From contig NZ_LT906457.1 of the NCBI RefSeq assembly GCF_900186965.1, forward strand, positions 1,886,501-1,950,500: a DNA stretch of 64,000 nucleotides, given 5' to 3'. Positions 52,776-63,029 of the stretch are shown one piece after another. Positions within the stretch are counted from its first letter, which is position 1, and each line of letters starts with the position of its first letter. Source of the stretch: Legionella spiritensis. Its GTDB lineage: Bacteria > Pseudomonadota > Gammaproteobacteria > Legionellales > Legionellaceae. The notes under the pieces were generated by a model, which made no database searches, was not told the origin of the DNA, and saw nothing but the letters and a program-made list of their open reading frames with translations. Both the position numbers and the translations under genes were made by a program.

Positions 52776-53948
52776 TTAATCCTTTTGCATTTTTTCAGAC
52801 AGGGCAATGGGTGTCGGATATTTTAATACTACAAGATACGATGAAACGATAAATGTTAAAATAGTCGTCGCCTGAATCAGATTGGATGCAACCTCGGAAA
52901 TTAATTCCGAGCTTAACGCAATGCTGGCCACCAGAAGGGAAAACTCACTGGCCTGCCCAAGCCTGAAACCAACTTCCCTGGCCACCTGTTTCTTCTCTCC
53001 GGCCCGCCTTAAAAGAATATTGAATAACAGAGGCTTCACAACCAGTATAAGTGCGGACAGAATTAAAGCCGGAATAACAACCTGCGCGGCATAACCGAAA
53101 TTAAACGTCGCCCCTATCGAAAAGAAAAACATCACCAGGAAAAAATCGCGCAACGGCTTCAGACTTTCCGCAATAAACAGGGAAATGGGACTTGACGCCA
53201 GCACGACTCCGGCAACAAATGCCCCGATATCTTCCGAAAGACCAATCTGCTCCGCCAGAAAAGAGAGCCCCAGACACCAGCCGATGGAGAGTAAAAAGAC
53301 ATACTCCTGGGTCCTGTCAAAACGAGCGAGCAATTTCACTAAAATATATCGTTCAACCGCAAACGCGAACAAGATCAGGGAAGGCAGGGCAACCAGCACC
53401 AGGATCAGATCGTTAACAGCCAGCCCTCCGCCCTGTTTCGCACCGTTAATAAGGATAAGGACAATAATGGCAATGACGTCCTGCATCAAAAGAACACTAA
53501 TCATCACCTCACCGGTATGCTGGTGATGTAATATTGTTGTAGGTAATAGCTTAAGGCCAATGATGGTACTGGAAAACATCATGGCGGCACCTAAAATCCA
53601 GGACTCGGTTTTACCCAACCCGAACCATCGGCCAATCACATAGGCGATAAGGGCGAACAATATCGAACTGACGATGGCAATCCAGGTTATTTTCCTGAGC
53701 ATGTGTACCAGATTTTGCGGCTGCAGGTGCAGCCCCAGCAAGAAAAGCAGAAAAACGATGCCGATATCTCCCACCTGCTGGACGATGGTGACATCAGAAA
53801 CCAGTTTCAACCCCCAGGGACCAAGGGCCGCACCGAGAAGTATGTAAGCAACCAGCAGCGACTGTTTTGTATACAAGACCAGAGTCGAAAAAATGGCGGC
53901 ACCGGCAAAAATCAGAAAGATAGTATAAAAAACAGTATTAGTATGCAT
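52776..53948 (-). CDS. cation:proton antiporter (CPA2/KefB-like)
   Basis: 390 residues with about twelve membrane helices (YILLGAALGPWGLKLV, GIVFLLFLLGLHLQP, EDIGAFVAGVVLASSP). The CPA2 fold exchanges K+ or Na+ for protons. It lacks the cytosolic RCK/TrkA-N domain of KefB/KefC, so it is the short form. First gene of a run that continues with ampE. Confidence 0.87.
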   Translation of the reverse strand: MHTNTVFYTIFLIFAGAAIFSTLVLYTKQSLLVAYILLGAALGPWGLKLVSDVTIVQQVGDIGIVFLLFLLGLHLQPQNLVHMLRKITWIAIVSSILFALIAYVIGRWFGLGKTESWILGAAMMFSSTIIGLKLLPTTILHHQHTGEVMISVLLMQDVIAIIVLILINGAKQGGGLAVNDLILVLVALPSLILFAFAVERYILVKLLARFDRTQEYVFLLSIGWCLGLSFLAEQIGLSEDIGAFVAGVVLASSPISLFIAESLKPLRDFFLVMFFFSIGATFNFGYAAQVVIPALILSALILVVKPLLFNILLRRAGEKKQVAREVGFRLGQASEFSLLVASIALSSELISEVASNLIQATTILTFIVSSYLVVLKYPTPIALSEKMQKD

Positions 53949-54509
53949 ACATGAATGCCCTACAAAAAATTAAACGAAACAGAATGGTGCAAAGCAGGTC
54001 TTCGCATGTCAACAGCCCTCAGGTTCCGTGAACAAAATCGCTATAAAGCCTTTTTCGACAGCGCCATCTCTTTTTGTCAGGAATCTCTGAAATATGTATC
54101 CGATTAAGGATAACACAGATCGAAAGATACCCAATGAGTTTGCCAACTCGAAATAAATGACCCCGTATCACCAGGTTTTATGAAATGCGCATTATAAGGG
54201 AAAATTTATAAAATATAAGGGTTAAACACAATCTAGAAAATAACGAATCTTACTACCAGCGCTTTTTTTACTTCAAATCCCGCACAAATAGACAATTTAA
54301 AACCAATTTGATAAAATTTTTTATTTCTATTCCAATTCTGACTGATTAAGATAAAATGACTGGCTTTTAGCTTTATAGCCAGAGCTTGTTAACATGCCAT
54401 GACGTGCTGCGAAAATGCGGACAATTAAGTTCGATTTGACTATTTTTCATTCACCTAATGATAGGTCAACAAGCCCCGGGGTTATTTTTAATAGGGAGTA
54501 TTTGAATAG
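53949..54509. promoter_or_regulatory. divergent intergenic region, 561 bases
   Basis: No coding sequence seen between the antiporter and MFS genes. It contains CAGGTTCCGTGAAC at 54020-54033 (same as at 3123-3136) and a small inverted repeat CTGGCT/AGCCAG at 54360-54382. TTGACT at 54436-54441 could be a -35 box for the MFS gene, but the spaced -10 (TGATAG) is poor. Confidence 0.4.
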
Positions 54510-55811
54510 ATGTCATATAGTCAGAACCATGTCCTGCCCGAGAATTATCCGTCCAACAACATTAAACCCTGGGTAGTCTGGGGACTTGGCTCGCTTTTTT
54601 ACTTCTATGAATGTCTGCTACAGGTTTCCCCAAGCGTCATGAGCACCGAGTTAATGCGTGACTTTGCAGTCACCAGTCATACTTTGGGCATACTTTCCGG
54701 TATTTATTTTTACTCTTACGCCATCATGCAGCTGCCCGGGGGAGTTATGATGGATTATTTCGGACCGCAAAGACTCCTTACCCTGGCAACAACCATTTGC
54801 GCCATCAGCACCATAGCTTTCGGCCTGACGGATCATTTCTACACGGCCTGCATCGCTCGCCTGATGATTGGTTTCGGATCAGCTTTCGCGGCGGTTGGGG
54901 CCATGAAACTTGCGGCAAACTGGTTCCCCGCCAACCGATTCGCTTTCCTGACCGGGATGATGGTCACCATAGGCATGCTTGGCGCGATAGGAGGAGAAGC
55001 GCCTCTGGCCTTGCTGGTTGATCACTACGGCTGGCGGCATAGTATGGTCATTATGGGCATGGTTGGTCTGGTCATTGCGTTCCTGATACTGGTCATCGCC
55101 AAGGATGCACCCCGCAACGCCAAGCATACGGTGAAAATCTCGGAAGAGATCAGGGAGGCCCCTCTTATGAGCAGCCTGCTCACTCTGATTAAAAACAGAC
55201 AGTTATGGCTGGTCGCTGTTTTTGGCGGCTTGATGTATATGTCCACACCGGTGTTTTGCGGATTATGGGGTGTACCTTTTCTGATGTTTAAAATGGGACT
55301 GACCAAAGCGACCGCGGCCAACTATATCTCGCTGGTTTTTGTCGGCTGGGCCATCGCCAGCCCATTCTGGGGCATTTTTTCCAATCGTATCGGACGGCGT
55401 AAACCGCCTATGTACATAGGATCCGTCGGTGCTCTCTTAACCAGTCTTTTATTTATTTTCTACCCGTTTAAATCCGGTTTGCTTATGCAAATTTTTCTGT
55501 TTGCCTTCGGTATATTCTCATCCGGTTTTCTACCCGCTTTTGCCGTGGCTAAAGAGCTGTGCTGCAAACGATATGTCGCAACGGGACTCAGTTTCATGAA
55601 CATGATGAACATGGTGGGTATAGCCCTGGCACAACCGTTAATCGGCTATATTCTTGATTTGATGTGGCAAGGAAAAATCGTCGATAAAGTCCGGGTATAC
55701 CCTCTTGAAGCCTACCATGTAGCCCTTGCTATATTGCCGGCCGGTATATTCATCTCTTTGCTCGTTTTACCCCGCATCAAGGAAACATATTGCCAGAGCG
55801 TGAACGATTGA
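54510..55811 (+). CDS. MFS transporter
   Basis: 433-residue major facilitator with twelve helices; the signature loop is present as GGVMMDYFGPQRLL. The opening NIKPWVVWGLGSLFYFYECLLQ resembles the protein at 43592, with which it forms a paralogous pair. GGGAG lies 11 bases before the ATG. Substrate unknown; Legionella uses related carriers for amino acids and nucleosides, but that cannot be assigned here. Confidence 0.85.
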   Translation: MSYSQNHVLPENYPSNNIKPWVVWGLGSLFYFYECLLQVSPSVMSTELMRDFAVTSHTLGILSGIYFYSYAIMQLPGGVMMDYFGPQRLLTLATTICAISTIAFGLTDHFYTACIARLMIGFGSAFAAVGAMKLAANWFPANRFAFLTGMMVTIGMLGAIGGEAPLALLVDHYGWRHSMVIMGMVGLVIAFLILVIAKDAPRNAKHTVKISEEIREAPLMSSLLTLIKNRQLWLVAVFGGLMYMSTPVFCGLWGVPFLMFKMGLTKATAANYISLVFVGWAIASPFWGIFSNRIGRRKPPMYIGSVGALLTSLLFIFYPFKSGLLMQIFLFAFGIFSSGFLPAFAVAKELCCKRYVATGLSFMNMMNMVGIALAQPLIGYILDLMWQGKIVDKVRVYPLEAYHVALAILPAGIFISLLVLPRIKETYCQSVND

Positions 55812-55943
55812 TTAGGTTAGAGATGACGAAAATTTGCACTTTTTTTGGTATTTAATACCATCAAAATGGTATGATCTCGTACTTCGTCCTTATGGACATA
55901 TCTTGATTTTTTATTTTTATTAACCTGGATAACAGATTGAAGC

Positions 55944-57287
55944 ATGACTAAAAAACTCTACATTAAAACCAACGGTTGCCAGATGAATGAATACGATTCA
56001 TCAAAAATGGCGGATGTTTTGTTCCATACCCATGGTCTGGTAAAAACGGAAAAGCCGGAAGACGCGGATGTGATTCTTTTAAATACCTGTTCCATTCGCG
56101 AAAAAGCACAGGAAAAAGTATTTTCCCAACTGGGGCAATGGCGGGAATTTAAAAAAAACAATCCCGGGATTATCATCGGCGTTGGCGGATGCGTAGCCAG
56201 TCAGGAAGGTGCCGATATCATCAAACGGGCTCCCTTTGTTGACCTTGTGTTTGGACCGCAAACCTTGCATCGCCTGCCGGCTTTACTGGAAGAGCGCATG
56301 AAAACCCGGAAACCGGTTGTCGATATCAGCTTCCCTGAAATTGAAAAATTTGATCATTTACCGGCTCCAAGAGCGGAAGGTCCTACCGCGTTTGTGTCCA
56401 TCATGGAAGGGTGCAGCAAATATTGCAGTTATTGCGTAGTTCCCTATACCCGCGGCGAGGAAATCAGTCGTCCCTTTGATGACGTTCTGGCGGAGTGTTT
56501 CCAATTGGCTGCCCAAGGCGTTCGGGAAATTAATCTTCTTGGCCAGAACGTTAACGATTACCGCGGTTTGATGGAGCAGGGAGATATCGCAGATTTGGCC
56601 CTGTTAATTCATTATATCGCCGCCATCGACGGCATTGACCGCATTCGTTTTACCACCTCCCACCCTCTGGCTTTTTCCGATAATCTCATCAACGCTTTTG
56701 CGGAAGTGCCTGAGTTGGCCAATCATCTGCATTTGCCGGTGCAAAGCGGTTCGGATCGCATACTGGCCATGATGAAAAGAGGCTACACCGCCCTGGAATT
56801 CAAATCCAAAATCCGCAAGCTGCGAAAAGTCCGACCGGATATTCGCTTGTCCACGGATATTATCGTAGGCTTCCCGGGGGAAACCGATAAAGATTTTCAG
56901 GACACCATGGATTTGGTTCATGAAATAGGTTTTGACACGTCCTTCAGCTTTATCTATAGCCCGCGCCCAGGCACACCGGCCGCCAATTTACCCGATGAGA
57001 CCCCTATGGATGTGAAAAAACAGCGTTTGCAGATTTTGCAAAACAGGCTGCTGGTCAACGCGGCCCGCTACAGCCAGTCCATGGTCGGGACAACCCAGCG
57101 GATATTAATCACCGGACTGTCCAGGAAAGATGCCCGGCAACTGGCTGGACGAACGGAATGTAACCGGGTGGTTAATTTCGATGGCCCGAAAGAACTTATC
57201 GGACAGTTTACTGATATCCATATCACCGATGCCTTGCCTAATTCATTACGTGGACGATTGATTGCTCATGAATGTCACGTTGTCTGA
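55944..57287 (+). CDS. miaB: MiaB, tRNA methylthiotransferase
   Basis: 447-residue radical-SAM enzyme that adds the methylthio group to ms2i6A37 of tRNA. The N-terminal UPF0004 domain has cysteines in [20 protein letters not shown] and GVGGCVA for the second iron-sulphur cluster; CSKYCSYC is the radical-SAM triad; a TRAM domain closes the protein (about 380-440). Its 3' end overlaps rluD. Confidence 0.97.
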   Translation: MTKKLYIKTNGCQMNEYDSSKMADVLFHTHGLVKTEKPEDADVILLNTCSIREKAQEKVFSQLGQWREFKKNNPGIIIGVGGCVASQEGADIIKRAPFVDLVFGPQTLHRLPALLEERMKTRKPVVDISFPEIEKFDHLPAPRAEGPTAFVSIMEGCSKYCSYCVVPYTRGEEISRPFDDVLAECFQLAAQGVREINLLGQNVNDYRGLMEQGDIADLALLIHYIAAIDGIDRIRFTTSHPLAFSDNLINAFAEVPELANHLHLPVQSGSDRILAMMKRGYTALEFKSKIRKLRKVRPDIRLSTDIIVGFPGETDKDFQDTMDLVHEIGFDTSFSFIYSPRPGTPAANLPDETPMDVKKQRLQILQNRLLVNAARYSQSMVGTTQRILITGLSRKDARQLAGRTECNRVVNFDGPKELIGQFTDIHITDALPNSLRGRLIAHECHVV

Positions 57288-58248
57288 TCAAAACGCGGAT
57301 AGGCAGGAATTGACGGTGCCTCATGAGTTACATGGCAAACGTGTTGATATCGCCCTGGCCCGGTTATTTCCCCGGTATTCGCGTTCCCTGTTAAGTGAAT
57401 GGCTGAAGCAGGGACTGATTACCGTCAACCGCAAACAGTTGAAACCCAAGGATAAGGTATTGAGTGGCGATGTCATTCTGTTTGCAGTGAGTGATGAAAC
57501 CCTTGAAAATCAAAACCCGTCCTGCCAGCCGGAAGCGATTCCCCTGAATATTGTTTATGAGGATGAATCCTTGCTGGTTATCAACAAGCCGGCGGGATTG
57601 ATTGTTCATCCCGGTGCCGGAAATCCTGGCCACACCCTGGTTAACGCCCTTCTCCACCATGCTCCACAACTTGATCGGTTGCCAAGGGCGGGCATTGTCC
57701 ATCGTCTTGATAAAGAAACGACAGGATTACTGATAGCAGGAAAAACATTGCCCGCCTACATGGATCTTGTCCGGCAAATGCAGGCGAGAGACATTCAACG
57801 CCAATACATAACACTGGTACATGGACACGTTATTGGCGGCGGTGACATTGCAACCCTGTTTGGCCGACACCCCAAAAACCGGTTAAAAATGGCCGTGCTG
57901 GCTCAGGGAAAAGAAGCAATAACTCATTATTCCGTCAGGAAGCACTACCATCATTTCACTTTGCTCAACATCCGGCTGTTAACGGGACGTACCCACCAGA
58001 TTCGTGTTCATATGGATCATATCAACCATCCGGTCGTCGGCGATCCACTTTACGGCGGCAAATCCCGTATCGCCGGCGGGCTCGACGAGTCGTTGCGCCG
58101 GAACGTACAGGCGTTTCAACGTCAGGCACTCCATGCGGCCAGCCTTGCTTTCATTCACCCTGAAACCTCGAAACCATTGACTTTAACGGCTCCTTTGCCT
58201 GATGATTTTCAGCATCTGCTAACGCTATTGGATGATTATTTTGGCTAA
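57268..58248 (+). CDS. rluD: RluD, 23S rRNA pseudouridine synthase
   Basis: 326 residues from ATG 57268 (a TTG two codons earlier is the alternative). S4 domain at about 15-80 ([20 protein letters not shown]), catalytic Asp in [14 protein letters not shown], and [20 protein letters not shown]. Makes pseudouridines 1911, 1915 and 1917 in helix 69. Overlaps miaB (20 bases) and pgeF (17 bases): one operon. Confidence 0.95.
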   Translation: MNVTLSDQNADRQELTVPHELHGKRVDIALARLFPRYSRSLLSEWLKQGLITVNRKQLKPKDKVLSGDVILFAVSDETLENQNPSCQPEAIPLNIVYEDESLLVINKPAGLIVHPGAGNPGHTLVNALLHHAPQLDRLPRAGIVHRLDKETTGLLIAGKTLPAYMDLVRQMQARDIQRQYITLVHGHVIGGGDIATLFGRHPKNRLKMAVLAQGKEAITHYSVRKHYHHFTLLNIRLLTGRTHQIRVHMDHINHPVVGDPLYGGKSRIAGGLDESLRRNVQAFQRQALHAASLAFIHPETSKPLTLTAPLPDDFQHLLTLLDDYFG

Positions 58249-58963
58249 TATAATCGCAACATGGCCCGCCCCGGACAATATCCATGCCCTGACAACACGG
58301 AGATATCCAGGGCATAGCCTGCCTCCGTACGACAGTAATAATCTGGGTCTTCATGTGGGTGATAACCCGGATCACGTGTTGAAAAACCGCGCGGATTTGA
58401 TCAGTTTTTTGAACCTGCCGAGCGAGCCGGTGTGGCTGGAACAAACGCACAGCAACCGTTGCGTCCTCGTTGAAGAGGATCCTAACCGGCAAGCCGATGC
58501 CGCCGTAACCAGAAGCCCTGATCGTGTTCTGGCCATCATGACCGCAGATTGCCTGCCTGTTATGCTTTGCAACAGACAGGGAACCGAAATTGCCGCTGTT
58601 CACGCGGGTTGGCGAGGGCTGGTCAACGGCGTGATTGACAACACTATTGTAAAAATGAAAAGCAACCCGGAAGAATTGCTGGCCTGGATTGGGCCTGCCA
58701 TTTGCCCGTCTTGTTATGAAGTTGGGGAGGATGTACGATGGACTTTCCTGAACCGTTACAAATTTGCGGCGGACGCTTTTCAACCGCATCAACAAAAATG
58801 GTTAGCCGATTTACCCGGACTGGCCAGGCTCGTTCTGGAGAATGCAGGCGTTTCAGCGGTCTATTTGTCCAATTTATGCACATATGAGCAAAAAAAAGAC
58901 TTCTATTCCTATCGCAGAGAGCAACAAACAGGTAGAATGGTCACTTTGGTTTGGTTTAATTAA
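58232..58963 (+). CDS. pgeF: PgeF/YfiH, multicopper-oxidase-like peptidoglycan editing factor
   Basis: 243 residues. The family motifs WLEQTHSNRCVLVEE, TADCLPVMLCN, AAVHAGWRGLVNGVI and IGPAICPSCYEVGEDV supply the Cys/His metal site of DUF152. In E. coli, PgeF prevents wrong amino acids in peptidoglycan stems. Usual neighbour of rluD. Confidence 0.93.
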   Translation: MIILANIIATWPAPDNIHALTTRRYPGHSLPPYDSNNLGLHVGDNPDHVLKNRADLISFLNLPSEPVWLEQTHSNRCVLVEEDPNRQADAAVTRSPDRVLAIMTADCLPVMLCNRQGTEIAAVHAGWRGLVNGVIDNTIVKMKSNPEELLAWIGPAICPSCYEVGEDVRWTFLNRYKFAADAFQPHQQKWLADLPGLARLVLENAGVSAVYLSNLCTYEQKKDFYSYRREQQTGRMVTLVWFN

Positions 58964-58983
58964 AATAGTTGGGAATAACAACC

Positions 58984-60357
58984 ATGTATCGTAAATTCAT
59001 TTCATTATTGAGCGGGTTGCTGCTGGCAACCATGTCCTTGCATGCCATAGCGGAAGACAGCAAATCGCTTCCGTCGCTGGCGCCTGTACTTAAGAATGCC
59101 ATGCCGGCCATCGTGAACGTTGCCGTTCAAGGTGTTATTCCCGCCTTCCCGCAGGCCGGTGAAGACGATGAAGATAACAGAAATCAGCGTCCGGCTCCCA
59201 TGATTCCTGAAAAACCACGGAAATTTCAAAGCATTGGTTCCGGTGTTATCGTCGATCCGAAAAACGGGGTCATCATCACTAACGATCACGTCATTCGTAA
59301 CGCAAACCTCATTACGGTCACCTTGAATGACGGGCGTCGTCTGAAAGCCAAATTGATAGGCGGAGACAGTGATACCGATCTGGCCGTCCTGAAAATTGAC
59401 GCTAAAAACCTTAAAAGTCTGCCAATTGGTGATTCGGACAAGGCGGAAGTTGGTGATTTCGTAGTCGCTATTGGTAACCCGTTTGGTTTAAACAGCTTCG
59501 GCAACAGCCAGTCCGCGACGTTTGGTATCATCAGCGCGATGAAGCGGAGCGACTTGAACATAGAAGGCATTGAAAACTTTATCCAGACCGATGCCGCGAT
59601 TAATCCGGGTAATTCCGGCGGCGCGCTGATCAATACCAAAGGCGAGTTGATTGGAATCAACACCGCGATATTATCCCCTTACGGCGGCAATGTCGGCATA
59701 GGCTTCGCTATACCTGTCAACATGGCGAAAGACGTGGTGCAGCAATTGATTCGCTACGGCTCCATCCGACGCGGCCTGATGGGTATATTCGTCCAGCACC
59801 TGACACCTGAACTGGCTCAGGCCATGGGTTACCCGGAAGATTTCCAGGGCGCGCTAGTATCTCAGGTCAACGAGCAGTCCCCTGCCGAACGCGCCGGTTT
59901 AAAAGCGGGTGATATTATTACAAAAATCAATAACACCAGAATTACCCAGGCCACTCAGGTTAAAACCACAATCAGCCTGTTACGTGTCGGCAGTGATGTA
60001 AAAATTACCGTAAAACGCGAAGGCAAGGAAATAACCTTAAACGCCGTGGTCACCGATATCAAGAAACACGAACAGGAATTGCAATCAAGCAATCCGTTCC
60101 TGTATGGACTTGCATTAAGAAACTTTGAACAGGATTCACCACTGCACGGCCATATCACCGGCATACAGGTTGTGGGCGCCAGTGAAAACAGCGCAGGCTG
60201 GCGTGCGGGATTAAGACCGGGCGACATCATCATCAGCGCCAACAAACAGGCGACGCCTAACGTGAAAACCCTGCAAACCGTATCACAAAAGAACAAGCAA
60301 CAAATGCTGGTTCAGGTATTGCGCGGTGCGGGTGCCATGTATCTGCTTATCGTTTAA
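58984..60357 (+). CDS. degQ: DegQ/HtrA-type periplasmic serine protease
   Basis: 457 residues from ATG 58984 (TTG 15 bases earlier rejected; the ATG starts a clean signal peptide MYRKFISLLSGLLLATMSLH). Catalytic triad: His in NDHVIRNA, Asp in SDTDLAVLKID, Ser in NPGNSGGALIN. Two PDZ domains at about 270-360 and 370-455. Degrades or refolds misfolded envelope proteins. DegP versus DegQ is not decided; the short protease loop (QAGEDDEDNRNQRP) favours DegQ. Confidence 0.93.
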   Translation: MYRKFISLLSGLLLATMSLHAIAEDSKSLPSLAPVLKNAMPAIVNVAVQGVIPAFPQAGEDDEDNRNQRPAPMIPEKPRKFQSIGSGVIVDPKNGVIITNDHVIRNANLITVTLNDGRRLKAKLIGGDSDTDLAVLKIDAKNLKSLPIGDSDKAEVGDFVVAIGNPFGLNSFGNSQSATFGIISAMKRSDLNIEGIENFIQTDAAINPGNSGGALINTKGELIGINTAILSPYGGNVGIGFAIPVNMAKDVVQQLIRYGSIRRGLMGIFVQHLTPELAQAMGYPEDFQGALVSQVNEQSPAERAGLKAGDIITKINNTRITQATQVKTTISLLRVGSDVKITVKREGKEITLNAVVTDIKKHEQELQSSNPFLYGLALRNFEQDSPLHGHITGIQVVGASENSAGWRAGLRPGDIIISANKQATPNVKTLQTVSQKNKQQMLVQVLRGAGAMYLLIV

Positions 60358-60375
60358 TTCTGGCCGGTTAAAACG

Positions 60376-60401
60376 CCCTTCTCCCGCCCGCGGGAGAAGG
60401 G
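60376..60401 (+). terminator. strong hairpin after the protease gene
   Basis: CCCTTCTCCCGC (60376-60387) and GCGGGAGAAGGG (60390-60401) form a near-perfect GC-rich hairpin 19 bases after the degQ stop. No T-run follows. Either a terminator or a common dispersed repeat. Confidence 0.55.
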
Positions 60402-60459
60402 AACCTCACTCAAATGAAATGGAAGCGGTACATTCATAAAAAAAATCGCCCATGAAGTA

Positions 60460-60488
60460 TTGACATCATTCGTGTTAAACGACAAAAT
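60460..60488 (+). promoter_or_regulatory. promoter of the tRNA-Met gene
   Basis: TTGACA (60460-60465), a 17-base spacer and CAAAAT (60483-60488). A perfect -35 and a weaker -10, 13 bases before the tRNA start. Confidence 0.65.
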
Positions 60489-60501
60489 CACGGCCTCTTG
60501 T

Positions 60502-60578
60502 GGCTATGTAGCTCAGTTGGTCAGAGCGCGGCACTCATAATGCTGAGGTCGGTGGTTCAAGTCCACCCATAGCCACCA
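60502..60578 (+). tRNA. tRNA-Met (CAT)
   Basis: 77 bases including an encoded CCA. Acceptor GGCTATG pairs with CATAGCC; D-arm AGCTCAGTTGGTCAGAGC; anticodon stem CGGCA/TGCTG with loop CTCATAA, anticodon CAT at 60536-60538; T-arm GGTGGTTCAAGTCCACC. The body resembles elongator tRNA-Met; a CAT-anticodon tRNA-Ile2 (modified to lysidine) is a possible alternative. The initiator is unlikely because the first pair is G-C. Confidence 0.9.
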
Positions 60579-60691
60579 TTTCATACCAATTGCTTTCCGT
60601 TTATACTTCCATATCGCAAATTTCCAAAAAACCTATTGCATCCTTTCAAATTTGGTTATGATGTCCTAATTGATGATTTCATGGTTGTTTG

Positions 60692-63025
60692 ATGGGTAAG
60701 ATTGCATTTTTATTACTGATTTTGTGTTGCACGGCATTTAAAGTCACAGCGGCAGTAAATATCAAAACCATTATGCTGGACGGCAAACAAGTCTATGAAC
60801 TTGAAGTCGGGCATTTTGCCAATGAAAATAACGCCCTGCAGCATAAACTAAAGCTGTCCTCGACCTTAAAACAACCCGTCGCTATTGTGCGCAGCCAGGA
60901 TAAAAGCGGTTTTACCGTTAAAATTGGTCCGGTCGAGGACTACCAGGTTGCTTTAAATATCAAACAACTGCTAAACAGTGAAACGGAATCCCCACCGCCC
61001 GCTCAACCGAAACCGGCTGAAAAAGCAACGAAACCCGGGACGCGAAAAAAATTATGGAACCTGCGCAACGCGGATATTCGAGCGGTCATTGCAGAGGTAT
61101 CGCGAGTCACCGGCAAAAATTTTATTATTGATCCGAGGGTACAGGGTAAAATTTCCATCATCTCCAGCAAACCAATGTCTGACAAGGAACTGTATCAGGT
61201 TTTTCTTTCCATGCTGCAAATATCGGGATACGCGGCGATTCCATCGGGCGATGCCATCAAAATCGTACCAAATATTGACGCCAAAACCGTCTCCTCCGAT
61301 TTGTTAAGCCAGATGCGAAATCCGCCGCAAGGCGACGATATGCTGGTGGAAGTCATTCCGGTACAATACGTTCCCGCCGAGCAACTGGTTCCGGTGCTAA
61401 GGCCGCTTATGCCGCAATGGAGCAGCATTTCAGCCTACATACCATCCAACATGCTGATATTATCGGGCCGGGCCAGTAACATCAAAAGTCTGGCCAGCAT
61501 CATCAAACAGGTGGACAGCTCCTCGGCGAACGGCATTGATATTGTTCCGCTGCAACATACCCTGGCTATGGACGTCGCCAACACCTTGAAAGATCTGGTC
61601 AAAACACAGCCTGGCTCGGGAGGCCGGACGCCTACCACCCTGGCTGCCGACGACCGCAGCAACTCCATATTACTTAGCGGAAGCCGAACCGAGCGCATCA
61701 GACTTCGTTTAATCATTTCCAGACTGGACAGGGAAAGCTCCAATGGTGCAAACAGCAACACCCAGGTGGTCTATCTGAATTATTTGCGAGCCCAGGATCT
61801 GGTGCCTATCCTGGCTGGCGTTGCCCAGGCAAACTTCAGCGGCACAGTCGGCACAACCATCGGTACCATCACCCGTCCCGAACTGGACAGTACAAATCCC
61901 GCATCCAGTCTGGCCAATGGGACCTCGTCAACATCTACCGGCCAGAGCGGCAATCAGACAACACCAGCGGCTACGGGCCAGACGTCGCAGGGTGCGACCC
62001 CGAACACAACCGGCGCCACGACACAAAACGAAGGCAGTACCAAACCGACGGTACAAATCATCGCGGAGCCTAACACCAACTCAATTATTATCAACGCACC
62101 GGCAACACTGATCCGAATACTGAAATCCGTCATCAGCCAGCTTGATATCAAACCGGCCCAACTGTTAATTGAAGCGCTGGTCGCGGAAGTCAATGAAAAC
62201 GACATCAACAGTCTTGGTATTGAATGGGGAAGCAATCACCAGACCGGAAATCCGGCCAGCTTCAGCCCCGGGTTTGCCATCATTAACAGTCAAACCAACA
62301 TTGATGATTTTCAAGCCCAGATTTATGCCCTGGCTCAACAGCGCAAGGCTAACATCCTGTCTACCCCATCGGTAGTCGTGCTGGATAATCGTCAGGCTAA
62401 AATTCTGGTCGGTAAACAGGTCTCCGTAGCCAGCACAACCTATCCGAACAACGCCGGAGGAACCACCACAGCCAGCCCTTACGTCACCTTTGAGCGAGTT
62501 AATGTCGCCCTGCATCTTTATGTCAGACCACAAATCACCCGAGGCCAAGGCATTCAGATGCAGATTGATCAGGGCAATGATACACTGGACTCATCAACGG
62601 ATATCAACACCGAAAACCCCATCTTTAACATCAGCAGTATCGTTACGTCCGTACACGTTGAAAGCGGTGATATTGTCGTATTGGGAGGATTAGCCCAGGA
62701 CAGCCTCGCCAACAATGATAACAAGCTGCCTATTATCGGTGACATACCAGGTGTAGGCCGACTTTTCCAGCACAACATACGTACCCGCGACAAACGGGTT
62801 TTAATGGTCTTTATCCGACCGATTATTTTAAGAAGTCAAAAAGACTCGTTTCTGGTTACCGGTACCAAATACAATGATTTACGCCAGACTCAACTTGATT
62901 TTCTGAATTCCCAGGAAGTATTTGTACAAAATAATGACGAAACGGTATTACCGGCTCTCCGGAGCGCCGAACTACCCAGACCATTCAGCGGGCCTCCCAT
63001 GAATGGCGCCACGATGACCAAATAA
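60692..63025 (+). CDS. lspD: GspD/LspD, type II secretion secretin
   Basis: 777 residues from ATG 60692 (a TTG is just upstream; no good ribosome site). Signal peptide to about 20; a SPOR-like region at about 30-95 (YELEVGHFANENNALQHKLK, SGFTVKIGPVEDYQVALNIK); N0 domain from about 120 (LWNLRNADIRAVIAEVSRVT); N1-N3 with a Ser/Thr/Gln/Gly-rich insert at about 405-455; secretin barrel at about 510-730 with VVLGGLAQDS and PGVGRLFQ. Forms the outer-membrane pore of the Lsp system. Followed after four bases by lspE. Confidence 0.95.
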   Translation: MGKIAFLLLILCCTAFKVTAAVNIKTIMLDGKQVYELEVGHFANENNALQHKLKLSSTLKQPVAIVRSQDKSGFTVKIGPVEDYQVALNIKQLLNSETESPPPAQPKPAEKATKPGTRKKLWNLRNADIRAVIAEVSRVTGKNFIIDPRVQGKISIISSKPMSDKELYQVFLSMLQISGYAAIPSGDAIKIVPNIDAKTVSSDLLSQMRNPPQGDDMLVEVIPVQYVPAEQLVPVLRPLMPQWSSISAYIPSNMLILSGRASNIKSLASIIKQVDSSSANGIDIVPLQHTLAMDVANTLKDLVKTQPGSGGRTPTTLAADDRSNSILLSGSRTERIRLRLIISRLDRESSNGANSNTQVVYLNYLRAQDLVPILAGVAQANFSGTVGTTIGTITRPELDSTNPASSLANGTSSTSTGQSGNQTTPAATGQTSQGATPNTTGATTQNEGSTKPTVQIIAEPNTNSIIINAPATLIRILKSVISQLDIKPAQLLIEALVAEVNENDINSLGIEWGSNHQTGNPASFSPGFAIINSQTNIDDFQAQIYALAQQRKANILSTPSVVVLDNRQAKILVGKQVSVASTTYPNNAGGTTTASPYVTFERVNVALHLYVRPQITRGQGIQMQIDQGNDTLDSSTDINTENPIFNISSIVTSVHVESGDIVVLGGLAQDSLANNDNKLPIIGDIPGVGRLFQHNIRTRDKRVLMVFIRPIILRSQKDSFLVTGTKYNDLRQTQLDFLNSQEVFVQNNDETVLPALRSAELPRPFSGPPMNGATMTK

Positions 63026-63029
63026 CATC

